Positions 1 through 7,991 of a stretch of DNA of 64,000 bases are shown here, one piece after another. How positions within the stretch are numbered: position 1 is the first letter of the stretch; every line of letters begins with the position of its first letter. Below the pieces are notes generated by a model that was not told the origin of the DNA, made no database searches, and worked only from the letters and a program-made list of their open reading frames with translations. The stretch covers positions 63,604-127,603 of the forward strand of contig WQSW01000001.1 in assembly GCA_009787695.1 (NCBI GenBank), given 5' to 3'. Made by a program: the position numbers and the translations under genes. Source of the DNA: Treponema sp. (lineage in GTDB: Bacteria > Spirochaetota > Spirochaetia > Treponematales > Breznakiellaceae).

Positions 1-1287
1 CGCTTTATCGGGCATAAACCTTCCTGTAATATACCTTTGCGCCAATTTCGCTGCAAGCGATACAGCGCTGTCTGCAAATTTCACCTGATGATGTTCTTCG
101 TATTTTTTTTGAATCCCTTTTAAAATTTCAAGTGTATCATCAAAGGCAGGCTCATCTACCATTATTTGCTGAAAACGTCTTTCTAAGGCTGCGTCTTTCT
201 CAAAGTGTTTTCTGTATTCAGCAAGAGTTGTAGCTCCTATACACCTGATTTCTCCGCGTGAAAGACCGGGCTTTAGCATATTTGATGCGTCTAACGTTCC
301 TTCCGCGCCTCCTGCTCCGATGATTGTGTGAATCTCATCAATAAAAAGAATAATATTTCCTGCCTGATTTACTTCTTTAATTATTTTTTTTATCCGCTCT
401 TCAAATTCTCCGCGATACTTTGTTCCTGCAACAACTAATCCCATATCAAGACTTAAAATACGTTTACCTGAAAGCACATCAGGCACTTCTTCGCTTATAA
501 GAAGCTGAGAGAGCCCCTCTACAATCGCAGTTTTTCCCACTCCCGGCTCACCTACTAAAATAGGGTTATTTTTTGTACGGCGTGATAAAATACGTATTGC
601 TCGGTTAATTTCTGTTTTTCGTCCTACAACAGGGTCCATCTTTCCAGCTCTTGCAAGAGCTGTAAGATCGCGCGAATAATTATCAAGTGTCGGTGTCAGC
701 ACAGGATATGATGCAGGTCTAACGCGCGGAGGACGTTCAGGTTCGCCTTCGCTTTTATGATGAACTGCTGTTCTTTCTTTTTGAGTTAAGAAAGGCTGAG
801 ACCTATCTACTCCTGTAATTTCTTCATTATTTATGGAGTTTGATTGATTAAAAGTTGTCTGAATAATGACACGTAACATATCTGTATCAACTGCACGCTG
901 ATTTAGATAAACCTGTACAGTTGAATCTTGTTCGCGCATGGAAGAAAACAAAAGATGTTCTGTACCTAAATAAACGCTTCCCATCGCTCTTGCTTCTTCT
1001 GTTGCTGTATCAAGCATAATTTTCGTGCGTTTAGAAGGAGGCACTTCCCCGCTGATAATTAAACCGGGAATACGCGGAATTGATCCTTCAAGTATATATA
1101 AAAACTCATTAATATCGATTCGCAGATAGGCTAAAGCCTTGCATGCTGTCCCGCCGCCTTCTTTTAACATTGCAATAATAATATGTTCAGGCAACAGCTG
1201 ATCTGAATTAAATCTTTTTGCTTCTTCTTGTGCATTAACAGAAAGAAGTTTTTCCACTCGCGGAGTTAGTCCTTTAAACACAAACAT
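1..1287 (-). CDS. clpC: ClpC/ClpA-type AAA+ unfoldase, partial (C-terminal part lies outside the window)
   Basis: ATP-dependent unfoldase that feeds proteins to the ClpP peptidase. Reading the minus strand from the ATG at 1287 gives a Clp N-terminal repeat domain (about residues 1-150, starting [17 protein letters not shown]), then a linker and the first AAA+ domain. That domain shows Walker A ([13 protein letters not shown]), Walker B with the following sensor region ([15 protein letters not shown]) and an arginine-finger region (ALERRFQ). The frame stays open to base 1, so the second AAA+ domain and any ClpP-binding loop are not visible. Choice of ClpC over ClpA rests on general resemblance only. 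The start is preceded by AAGAGGT, a good ribosome-binding site. The upstream gene (DUF192) ends only 39 bases away and may be co-transcribed. Confidence 0.9.
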   Translation of the reverse strand, partial: MFVFKGLTPRVEKLLSVNAQEEAKRFNSDQLLPEHIIIAMLKEGGGTACKALAYLRIDINEFLYILEGSIPRIPGLIISGEVPPSKRTKIMLDTATEEARAMGSVYLGTEHLLFSSMREQDSTVQVYLNQRAVDTDMLRVIIQTTFNQSNSINNEEITGVDRSQPFLTQKERTAVHHKSEGEPERPPRVRPASYPVLTPTLDNYSRDLTALARAGKMDPVVGRKTEINRAIRILSRRTKNNPILVGEPGVGKTAIVEGLSQLLISEEVPDVLSGKRILSLDMGLVVAGTKYRGEFEERIKKIIKEVNQAGNIILFIDEIHTIIGAGGAEGTLDASNMLKPGLSRGEIRCIGATTLAEYRKHFEKDAALERRFQQIMVDEPAFDDTLEILKGIQKKYEEHHQVKFADSAVSLAAKLAQRYITGRFMPDKA

Positions 1288-1326
1288 ACCTCTTATTATC
1301 TATAATATTTTAATTTTCGGCAATTA

Positions 1327-1773
1327 CTAAAAATTTACTATGTCTCCGATTTTTACCCCAACATTTGTAAACCATCCTTGAGGCACTTCTAAAGCGTAAC
1401 GTCCTGAACGGCTTGAAGAAACAGAGTTTTTATCATTGGGATACATATTTTTTATATCAAAAATTCGCCCGTCTGATGTAATAAAAGCGATAGATAGGGG
1501 AATAACTGTATTTACCATCCAAAAAGACATAATTTGATCCTGCTCAAAAATAAAAAGCATCCCTTCTCCGTCCGCAAGATTTTTCCGATGCATAAGACCT
1601 TTCGTTTTTTCCTCTTGTTTTTCTGCAATCTCAGCTTTAACAATTGTGATAACCTGCCCGTCTCTTTCGATAGATAATTCTTTTACAGGGAGTTTTTGTG
1701 TATCGCAGGAAGAAATAATAAAAATATTAATTACGGCGCACAAGGATATTACTTTTATTATTTTAGAACTCAT
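1327..1773 (-). CDS. DUF192-family lipoprotein
   Basis: Small exported protein of 148 residues. The N-terminus is a lipoprotein signal with a lipobox ending ISSC near residue 23, so the mature protein is probably membrane-anchored. The rest matches the DUF192 fold as I know it: EIAEKQEEKTKGLMHRK, then GMLFIF, then FWMVNTVIPLSIAFI near the middle, and a C-terminal ALEVPQGWF block. The family's biochemical role is not settled. Its start overlaps the end of the next upstream gene by 11 bases, so the two are likely co-translated. Confidence 0.85.
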   Translation of the reverse strand: MSSKIIKVISLCAVINIFIISSCDTQKLPVKELSIERDGQVITIVKAEIAEKQEEKTKGLMHRKNLADGEGMLFIFEQDQIMSFWMVNTVIPLSIAFITSDGRIFDIKNMYPNDKNSVSSSRSGRYALEVPQGWFTNVGVKIGDIVNF

Positions 1774-2332
1774 CGATAAAATCCTGACGTAATTTTACTT
1801 GTCCTGATTCGGCAACACCGGATTCATTTATTATGTCATCAAAAACTATTTTGTCTATATATTTTACTGTCAGCGGGCGTTCAATTGATATTCTTGTTTC
1901 TTCTGTTTCCCAAACAGCAGACCTTGGATCAAGATATGAAGGCTGTCCGTATTTATCTACAAATTGCATAAAGATTGAATAATGATCGATTACTTCTGTG
2001 TTAAGCGTAAAAGCCATTATAAAAAGCTGACCGTCTCTTAACTGAAAAAACGCTCTTTTAATAAAATAAGTTCCGGTAGTTTCAACAAGGCTCTGTTCTC
2101 TTGCAGGCAGGAATGAAACATCTCTGTCCCCTCTGAAATAAAAGTAGCTGTCTGCCATTAGATTTGTTTTTAACTCATCAAGGCTCATGCCTAAAACAAT
2201 TTGGCGGAATTGGCGCGGCAACTGGTTTTTTTCTTCATTTACAGGCTCTTCTTGCGCCCAAGTATTTGAGAAAGAGAGAATAAAAACGGTTAAAAGTAAC
2301 GGTAGTATCTTTTTATGGTTCATCTTTACCAT
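1763..2332 (-). CDS. Secreted protein of unknown function
   Basis: 189 residues with a clear signal peptide (about residues 1-27, cleavage after NTWA). I do not recognise a catalytic family. The mature part is rich in beta-type segments and carries a motif, IVLGMSLDELKTNL, of a kind seen in small periplasmic treponemal proteins. A second in-frame ATG at 2323 (MNHKK) is an equally plausible start and leaves the signal peptide intact. It overlaps the DUF192 gene downstream and follows the cyclic-nucleotide-domain gene with a gap of about 70 bases. Confidence 0.65.
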   Translation of the reverse strand: MVKMNHKKILPLLLTVFILSFSNTWAQEEPVNEEKNQLPRQFRQIVLGMSLDELKTNLMADSYFYFRGDRDVSFLPAREQSLVETTGTYFIKRAFFQLRDGQLFIMAFTLNTEVIDHYSIFMQFVDKYGQPSYLDPRSAVWETEETRISIERPLTVKYIDKIVFDDIINESGVAESGQVKLRQDFIDEF

Positions 2333-2403
2333 TATCGGCTGTTTTAAGATAGGTGTTAAGGGGAGATTATCCGCTGATTTTTTCTACGATTTTTTATTAT
2401 AAA

Positions 2404-3618
2404 TCACTTCTTACCGGTTCGCAGTTTCTCGAGCTGCATCATCTTTTTAAAATATGCGCATTGTTTTGGGATTTCTTTTACATCTTTTACAAATATTTTT
2501 TCGTTTAAGATTTGGAAGGATTTATTATCCATCAATTTTTTTCCGTAAATTTGTGCGTCTCCGTGCGACAGACCTACCATATTTAATAATTCTTTTAAAC
2601 CGAAATCAAATGAATAATTGCTTATGTTGTCTACAACAACTTTTTTCTTGTCAAGTTGAATTTGAAGCATATCGTACATGCGTCCAAGCGGGTCTGTAAT
2701 TTGCGTATTTGCCAATTGCCTGTAAATTGACCAAATTCTTTCCGCTAATAATGTGGTAAGACGCGCAATAAGCTGAGGCTGAGTTTGAATCATCTGCTGG
2801 AAATTTGCTTTGTTTACAGCCATTAATTGGCAATTTTCGTAGGCGACAGCGCCTGCGGCGCGCGGCTTGGATTCAAGCAATGCCATCTCACCGAAAATAT
2901 CGCCGGATTTTAAAACAGCTAAAAGAATCTCGTTATTATCCGTTATTTTAATTATTTTTACAGAACCTTTCTGAATAATAAAAAGTTCATTTCCAGGCTC
3001 TCCTTCGCAAAAAATAATAGAATCCTTTGTATATATGCGTGTTGTTTCTGTCGGAGGAAATTCTTTTTGAGGTTCTTTTATATAAGGTGCAATTTTTTTT
3101 AACCGTTCAATTGCAGTTTGTACATTTATGCCTTTCGGACAGCATTTTATATATTTTTGATAAGCATAAAACGCCTGTGAATATTGGTTGTTTTTTGCGT
3201 AATATTCTGCAATATTATAAATATGGCTTGGATCTTCTGCAGCATTATTTTTTAATGTTAAACGTGTCAGCGCCTCATCTAAAAAACGCATTCTTTTTGA
3301 AAATTGCATGATGATTTTCATCGCTACAGGAGCGTTGTTTTGAATTAATTGGCTGAATTGATCTTTTTGAACTGATATTAGAGTAACATCTGTAAGAGCC
3401 TGAGCAGTTTCGATATGGCTGTGTCCTGTCATCGTTGAAACTACTCCGAAGAAATCACCCGGTCCTAATACATCGCCTTCTTCGGCTACTATCTGCACTT
3501 CTTTGGAAAGTCTAACCTTCCCGCTTCGTATAATAAAAAATCTATCTGCGTTTCTTTTGCCTTCGACTATTATGTATGAGTTCGCCGTAAAATTAACAAA
3601 TGCGAGTTGTAAAGCCAT
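2404..3618 (-). CDS. Dual cyclic-nucleotide-binding-domain protein with TPR-like linker
   Basis: Cytoplasmic regulator-like protein with two Crp-type beta-roll domains. The first covers roughly residues 5-115 (GDVLGPGDFFGVVSTM). The second is near residues 195-310, with the classic GDIFGEMALLESKPRAA phosphate-binding cassette. Between them is a short TPR-like helical stretch (IAEYYAKNNQYSQAFYAYQKYI). The C-terminal tail is helical and might be a degenerate winged helix, but I see no convincing helix-turn-helix. The open frame extends 18 codons further upstream. I chose the ATG at 3618 because AGAGGGGGAA sits directly in front of it. Whether it binds cAMP, another ligand or none cannot be told. 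Confidence 0.8.
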   Translation of the reverse strand: MALQLAFVNFTANSYIIVEGKRNADRFFIIRSGKVRLSKEVQIVAEEGDVLGPGDFFGVVSTMTGHSHIETAQALTDVTLISVQKDQFSQLIQNNAPVAMKIIMQFSKRMRFLDEALTRLTLKNNAAEDPSHIYNIAEYYAKNNQYSQAFYAYQKYIKCCPKGINVQTAIERLKKIAPYIKEPQKEFPPTETTRIYTKDSIIFCEGEPGNELFIIQKGSVKIIKITDNNEILLAVLKSGDIFGEMALLESKPRAAGAVAYENCQLMAVNKANFQQMIQTQPQLIARLTTLLAERIWSIYRQLANTQITDPLGRMYDMLQIQLDKKKVVVDNISNYSFDFGLKELLNMVGLSHGDAQIYGKKLMDNKSFQILNEKIFVKDVKEIPKQCAYFKKMMQLEKLRTGKK

Positions 3619-3754
3619 TTCCCCCTCTTTTAACTCAAAGACAGTATATTTAATATATCGACATATTGTCAACTAGTCTTAAATTGCCGGAAAAACTCGG
3701 AAATTAACCGCTAATCACTTACAAACAATGCGCCGATAATATAAAAAGAAAAAT

Positions 3755-4198
3755 ATGAATAAGAAAATAAATTTTGAAGATTCAATTTTCATTCTAGAAG
3801 CAAGAATCAGAATGATAAGAGATCTTTTACATCTTGATACTGATACAGGTCTCTTTTATACCCAAACAATGAATGATTTGGAGTTTATTAACAATGTAAT
3901 GGAAATACTGACAGCAAAATTTCTTGAAAATATGCAAATCCTTGATCGTGAAGTTGAAGCTGATAATATCGTTGAGACTGAATGGAAGTACAGCCAGCTT
4001 TTAATCGAAGTATCAAATAATTCAAGCCCATTCTCCGCTTCTGTATTTCCTCAAATGACAGCTACCATATCTAAATTTAAAAAAGACAGTGCAAAAAGGC
4101 AAAAATTAATCGATGATGCATATGTACCAACAGATAATGTCGCTACAGAAAATGTTGTTACCAATGCCGAGATTACAGGGCTCTTGGGACCTGTGTGA
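3755..4198 (+). CDS. Conserved-looking hypothetical protein
   Basis: 147 residues, hydrophilic, mostly helical, with no signal peptide or membrane segment. I do not recognise the family. Its stop codon overlaps the GTG start of rsmD (GTGA at 4195-4198), so the two are translationally coupled. It is divergent from the dual cyclic-nucleotide-domain gene. The C-terminal 25 residues are threonine/valine/asparagine-rich and look poorly constrained. Confidence 0.6.
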   Translation: MNKKINFEDSIFILEARIRMIRDLLHLDTDTGLFYTQTMNDLEFINNVMEILTAKFLENMQILDREVEADNIVETEWKYSQLLIEVSNNSSPFSASVFPQMTATISKFKKDSAKRQKLIDDAYVPTDNVATENVVTNAEITGLLGPV

Positions 4199-4749
4199 GA
4201 ATAACAGGCGGCTCTCTTAAAGGAAACAGAATAACAGTCCCGCCAAGCAGTATGGAGATAAGACCTAGCATGGACAGGATGCGGGAATCTGTCTTTGGGA
4301 TTCTTTGTGACCTTACAGGACTTTCTTTTCTTGATATTTTTACAGGCTCAGGAATTATCGCTCTTGAAGCTGCTTCCAGAGGAGCTGTAAACATAGAAGC
4401 GGTTGAACAAGACAAACAAAAACGAAAAATACTTCTTGAGAATGTTTCGATATCGCCTGTCCGCATCAATTGCCGCTTTATGCCTGCCGAGCTTTATGTT
4501 AAACGCGCTAAATCATCATTTGATATTATTTTCTTGGATCCGCCGTTTCCGTATCTTTATAAATGGGAGTTAGTTGAAAATATAACAACCTCTGCCCTTG
4601 TAAAAAACGGAACAAAAATTTTAATTCACCGCCCAAGACCTGATTATTTAAAAACAGATATTCCTAATCTTGTTAAATTTGATTCCCGCGAATACGGCAG
4701 GTCTGTAGTGGATTTTTTTGAGATTACTTTAAATCAATCAGCTAATTAG
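4195..4749 (+). CDS. rsmD: 16S rRNA (guanine966-N2)-methyltransferase RsmD
   Basis: SAM-dependent methyltransferase that modifies G966 of 16S rRNA in the small subunit. 184 residues, normal for the family. It begins MRITGGSLKG, the usual RsmD opening, then RPSMDRMRESVF. The SAM-binding motif follows (FLDIFTGSGIIALEAASRGA, about residues 45-64), with the acidic motif EAVEQD. The catalytic motif IIFLDPPF is near residue 115. It starts with GTG overlapping the previous stop. It converges with the TPR gene with only 4 bases between the stops, leaving no room for a separate terminator. Confidence 0.92.
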   Translation: MRITGGSLKGNRITVPPSSMEIRPSMDRMRESVFGILCDLTGLSFLDIFTGSGIIALEAASRGAVNIEAVEQDKQKRKILLENVSISPVRINCRFMPAELYVKRAKSSFDIIFLDPPFPYLYKWELVENITTSALVKNGTKILIHRPRPDYLKTDIPNLVKFDSREYGRSVVDFFEITLNQSAN

Positions 4750-4753
4750 TATT

Positions 4754-5680
4754 TTATTTTTTGTTTCTCATTTTTAAAAGATATTTTTTAAATTCTTGCG
4801 CTTCTTCATTTTTCGGATCAATTATTAGAGCCTCTTCAATATCATTTAAAGATAAATTATATTTATTCATTACATGATACACTTGTGCACGATACACATA
4901 ATATAAAGAGTTAGTTTGATCTAATTTTATTGCCGCATTAATATCACTTAAAGCAGCCTCATAATCATTCCTTCTAAAAGAAATTATTCCTCTGCATGAA
5001 TAAATAACAGGTATTTGAGGATCTAATTCAATTGCTTTTGAATAATCATCATAAGATTTATTTAAATCTTTTAATTCCCTGTAAATATGCCCTCTTTTAA
5101 AATAAAAAACCGCAAAATCTGGCTTTAAACTTATTGCAATATTATTATCTTGCAGTGCCTTATTATATTCTTCCATATCAAGATATAGAATACTCCGCCA
5201 TTGATAAAAATCAGCCTCATTAGGAGCTAATCTAACAGCTTCATTTAAACAAATAAGCGCATTATTAAAATCACCTAACTCATGATAAATTTTCCCTTTT
5301 CTATGATGATTTAAAGCATCGTAAGGGTCTTTTTTTATCGCATCATCAATATCTTTAAAAGCGTTAACAAAATCTCCTATTTGCATATAAGCATAACTTC
5401 TATTTCTTAATGTCTCCGCATTGGAAGGATCAATGCAAAGCGCTTGTGTATATGCTTCAACTGCTTTTTGATAATTATTTAAATAAATATAATCATATCC
5501 TTTCCTGTTTAAATTAAATAATTTTGCTCTGTCAAAATATTTTTTTGAATATTCATTTAGTATACTCTTTGAAGGCTGATTTTTTGGAATTTTAGAGTCT
5601 AAAATAAAAACTTGCTTTTTGCAGTGCGGGCAAAAGATGCTTTTAATCTGTAATTCTTTTTTACAGTAATAACAATTCAT
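4754..5680 (-). CDS. Zinc-ribbon TPR-repeat protein
   Basis: 308 residues. The first 22 contain two CxxC pairs (CYYC and CPHC), a small zinc-ribbon. The rest is a run of about seven tetratricopeptide repeats, for example GDFNNALICLNEAVRLAPNE and LNKSYDDYSKAIELDPQIP, each of about 34 residues. Such proteins are scaffolds for protein-protein contact, and the partner cannot be inferred. There is no signal peptide, so it is probably cytoplasmic. It is the last gene of the minus-strand run that starts at tamB, with gaps of 38-56 bases to its neighbours. Confidence 0.85.
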   Translation of the reverse strand: MNCYYCKKELQIKSIFCPHCKKQVFILDSKIPKNQPSKSILNEYSKKYFDRAKLFNLNRKGYDYIYLNNYQKAVEAYTQALCIDPSNAETLRNRSYAYMQIGDFVNAFKDIDDAIKKDPYDALNHHRKGKIYHELGDFNNALICLNEAVRLAPNEADFYQWRSILYLDMEEYNKALQDNNIAISLKPDFAVFYFKRGHIYRELKDLNKSYDDYSKAIELDPQIPVIYSCRGIISFRRNDYEAALSDINAAIKLDQTNSLYYVYRAQVYHVMNKYNLSLNDIEEALIIDPKNEEAQEFKKYLLKMRNKK

Positions 5681-5735
5681 TATAATATTTTAAAATAATT
5701 AATAAAAAATGTAAATGTATAAAAACTCATAAAAT

Positions 5736-7094
5736 TTAATTTGGAGATACCAATACTCCGTAACCTTTTTCTCCTGTAAGTTCACCGTCTTTCATTACAA
5801 AATTACCTCTTACTATCGTTGCAACCGGAACTCCTTGCACTTCCATTCCGTCATACGGACTTGTCTTACTTTTTGAATGAAGATTTTCCGCTTTGATTAT
5901 TGTTTTCTTTTTTAAATCGACTATTGTTATATCTGCGTCTGCTCCGGGTTCTATATTTCCTTTTTGCGGATATATTCCCCAAATTTTTGCAGGGTTTTCA
6001 CTTGCCAGTCTTACAAAATCATTTATAGAAAGTTTTCCTTTGTTTACTTCATTTAAAAAAAGGCTTACTAATGTTTCAGTTCCGCACAATCCTGCAGGTG
6101 CATCCCAAATTGGCAGTGATTTTTCTTTTGCGGTATGCGGCGCATGATCGCTTGCAATAATATCAATTACTTTTTTATTTATTGCTTCCCATAAAGCCAG
6201 ACGGTTTTTTTCATCGCGTATCGGAGGATATACCTTATGCGTGTATTTTTCTGCATCAAAAAAAAGATAATGGGGACAGGTTTCTGAGCTTATATCTATT
6301 CCTTTTTGTTTTGCTTCTGATACAAGAACTGTTCCGTCAGATGAAGTTATATGATGAATATGAATTTTTGCTCCTGTATATTTTGCATAACAGATTACCG
6401 TTTGAATTGCAAGCGTTTCAGAAAAAACAGGTCTTGCATCTGTCAGCCATAAACCTGCATTGTTATATGCGATTTTTGCATCTGTTGCTTGCTTAAATGC
6501 CGTTGTTAAGTAAGAATTTAATTCGCTTGTTTCACAATGAAAACCTATACGCATGCCAATCTCTTTACATTTTTGCATTTGTTCTAATAAAATCGGCAGC
6601 GAAGGGCAAGCAACATCTCCTGTTGAAGTTCCAAAAAAAACTTTAAAACCTAAGGCACCTGCATTTTTTAAATCTTCTGTCTCTTTTAGATTTTCGTCTG
6701 TTAAAAGAGCAAAAAGTGCAAAATCAATATACGATTTTCTTCTTGCAATTTCAATTTTCTCATTAAAACGCTGTACAGAAGATGTTACAGGAATTACATT
6801 GGGCATATCTGCAACCATAGTTATACCGCCCATTGCCGCAGCAATACTGCCTGATTCAAAATCTTCTTTTTCTGTAAGACCCGGATCTCTAAAATGAACA
6901 TGAGCATCTATTATACCGGGCAGAATGTGTTTTCCTTCTGCGTCATATATTAAATCTGCGGTATTTTCATATACTCCGTTACAAGATGCAAACTCTATTT
7001 GTGCGATTATCCCGGATGTAATTGCAATATCACCTTTAAAGGTTTTATTTGGTGTAACGATTAGTCCGTTTTTTATCAGTAAATCGTAGTGCAT
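5736..7094 (-). CDS. Cyclic amidohydrolase: dihydroorotase or allantoinase type
   Basis: Metal-dependent hydrolase of the amidohydrolase superfamily, 452 residues. Metal-binding signatures are DAHVHFRDPG (about residue 63), the putative carboxylated lysine in GFKVFFGTSTGD, histidines in HIHHITSSDG and TCPHYLFF, and ASDHAPHT with the catalytic aspartate. The C-terminal PGADADITIVD block is typical. The EKEDFESGS..GGITMVADMPN region fits dihydroorotase (pyrimidine synthesis). The GFK lysine and ETCPHYL are shared with allantoinases and hydantoinases. Substrate is therefore left open. A xanthine-dehydrogenase-like set elsewhere in the window keeps purine breakdown possible. No clear ribosome-binding site precedes the ATG. 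Confidence 0.8.
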   Translation of the reverse strand: MHYDLLIKNGLIVTPNKTFKGDIAITSGIIAQIEFASCNGVYENTADLIYDAEGKHILPGIIDAHVHFRDPGLTEKEDFESGSIAAAMGGITMVADMPNVIPVTSSVQRFNEKIEIARRKSYIDFALFALLTDENLKETEDLKNAGALGFKVFFGTSTGDVACPSLPILLEQMQKCKEIGMRIGFHCETSELNSYLTTAFKQATDAKIAYNNAGLWLTDARPVFSETLAIQTVICYAKYTGAKIHIHHITSSDGTVLVSEAKQKGIDISSETCPHYLFFDAEKYTHKVYPPIRDEKNRLALWEAINKKVIDIIASDHAPHTAKEKSLPIWDAPAGLCGTETLVSLFLNEVNKGKLSINDFVRLASENPAKIWGIYPQKGNIEPGADADITIVDLKKKTIIKAENLHSKSKTSPYDGMEVQGVPVATIVRGNFVMKDGELTGEKGYGVLVSPN

Positions 7095-7132
7095 AGGTTA
7101 TTATACTAATATTATTAAAAAGTTGGAACTGC

Positions 7133-7891
7133 TTAATCATAAAATACGCATAACCCGTATACTTTTTCTGCACCATGTGCTTTTAATACTGATGCACATA
7201 CTTCCATTGTTGAACCTGTTGTTAAAACATCATCAATAATTAAAACGGTTTTTAATTCTTTTTTTGATTTAAAATAGATTTTTCCTTTTAAATTATCGAT
7301 CCTGTCTTTGCGGTTTAAGCTTTTTTGTACTTTCGATTTTTTTCGTTTTAAGCAGCGGGTAACAGATAAACATACTTTTATTTTTTTCATTCTTTTTACA
7401 AGATGATCTACCTGATCCCAGCCGCTTTCTTTTATTTTTCCAGGTCTTGGCGGGACAGGTACTATCATTATGCCGGAAACTTCGTTAGATAATGCATCTT
7501 TTAATTCAGGCTCTCTTTCAATTACTTCTAATATTTTTTCTGCAAAAAAATCGGCAAGATAGAGGTTTTTTCTGAACTTATACTCTGTTAATAGCTGTCT
7601 GTATTTCCCTATGTAGGGATAAATTACCCATAGCCTCTCATAATAACGTTCTCCTAAATCAGTTTGTTCTCTGTTTCGGCAAGGGAGGCAGGTATCAATC
7701 TCTGTGATTAGAGGTTTGCCGCACAGGCTGCATAAAGAGCCGCAGGTAGCTGGTTCAACTGCCGCTTGGCATTGACTGCATAAGCTTAGGCGAATCTCGT
7801 TTGATTTTAACAGATTTCCGCCGCAAAGAGCGCAAGCGCCGGGAAACAAAAAGTGCTTGAGCTGTAAATAAATTTGATATAAAATATTCAT
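7133..7891 (-). CDS. comF: ComF-family phosphoribosyltransferase-like protein
   Basis: 252 residues. The N-terminal third holds several CxxC pairs (CALC, CSQC, CSLC, CLPC), the zinc-finger region typical of ComF. The C-terminal half has the phosphoribosyltransferase PRPP-binding motif VLIIDDVLTTGSTM, preceded by the ComF-like block VPVPPRPGKIKESGWDQ and the lysine-rich RKKSKVQKSLNRKDR. ComF proteins take part in DNA uptake or handling in competent bacteria, and many non-competent bacteria keep one of uncertain role. Lies between mutS and the amidohydrolase, same strand. Confidence 0.88.
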   Translation of the reverse strand: MNILYQIYLQLKHFLFPGACALCGGNLLKSNEIRLSLCSQCQAAVEPATCGSLCSLCGKPLITEIDTCLPCRNREQTDLGERYYERLWVIYPYIGKYRQLLTEYKFRKNLYLADFFAEKILEVIEREPELKDALSNEVSGIMIVPVPPRPGKIKESGWDQVDHLVKRMKKIKVCLSVTRCLKRKKSKVQKSLNRKDRIDNLKGKIYFKSKKELKTVLIIDDVLTTGSTMEVCASVLKAHGAEKVYGLCVFYD

Positions 7892-7991
7892 ACCTATATA
7901 TGGGTTACAGATGCACAGCGCTTGACCGAAAAATAAAAAAGTTTAAAAATTATTTTTTTCTAGAGAACCCTAAAATATTTTCGCCCGCGTT

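Noticed and set aside
3732-3739. GCCGATAA, the FliA/sigma-28 -10 consensus, just upstream of the gene at 3755 (a second copy on the minus strand near 2330).
   Set aside because: No matching TAAAGTTT-like -35 at the right distance in either case, and about two chance occurrences of an 8-mer are expected in 64 kb on both strands. The second copy would also overlap the start codon of its gene.
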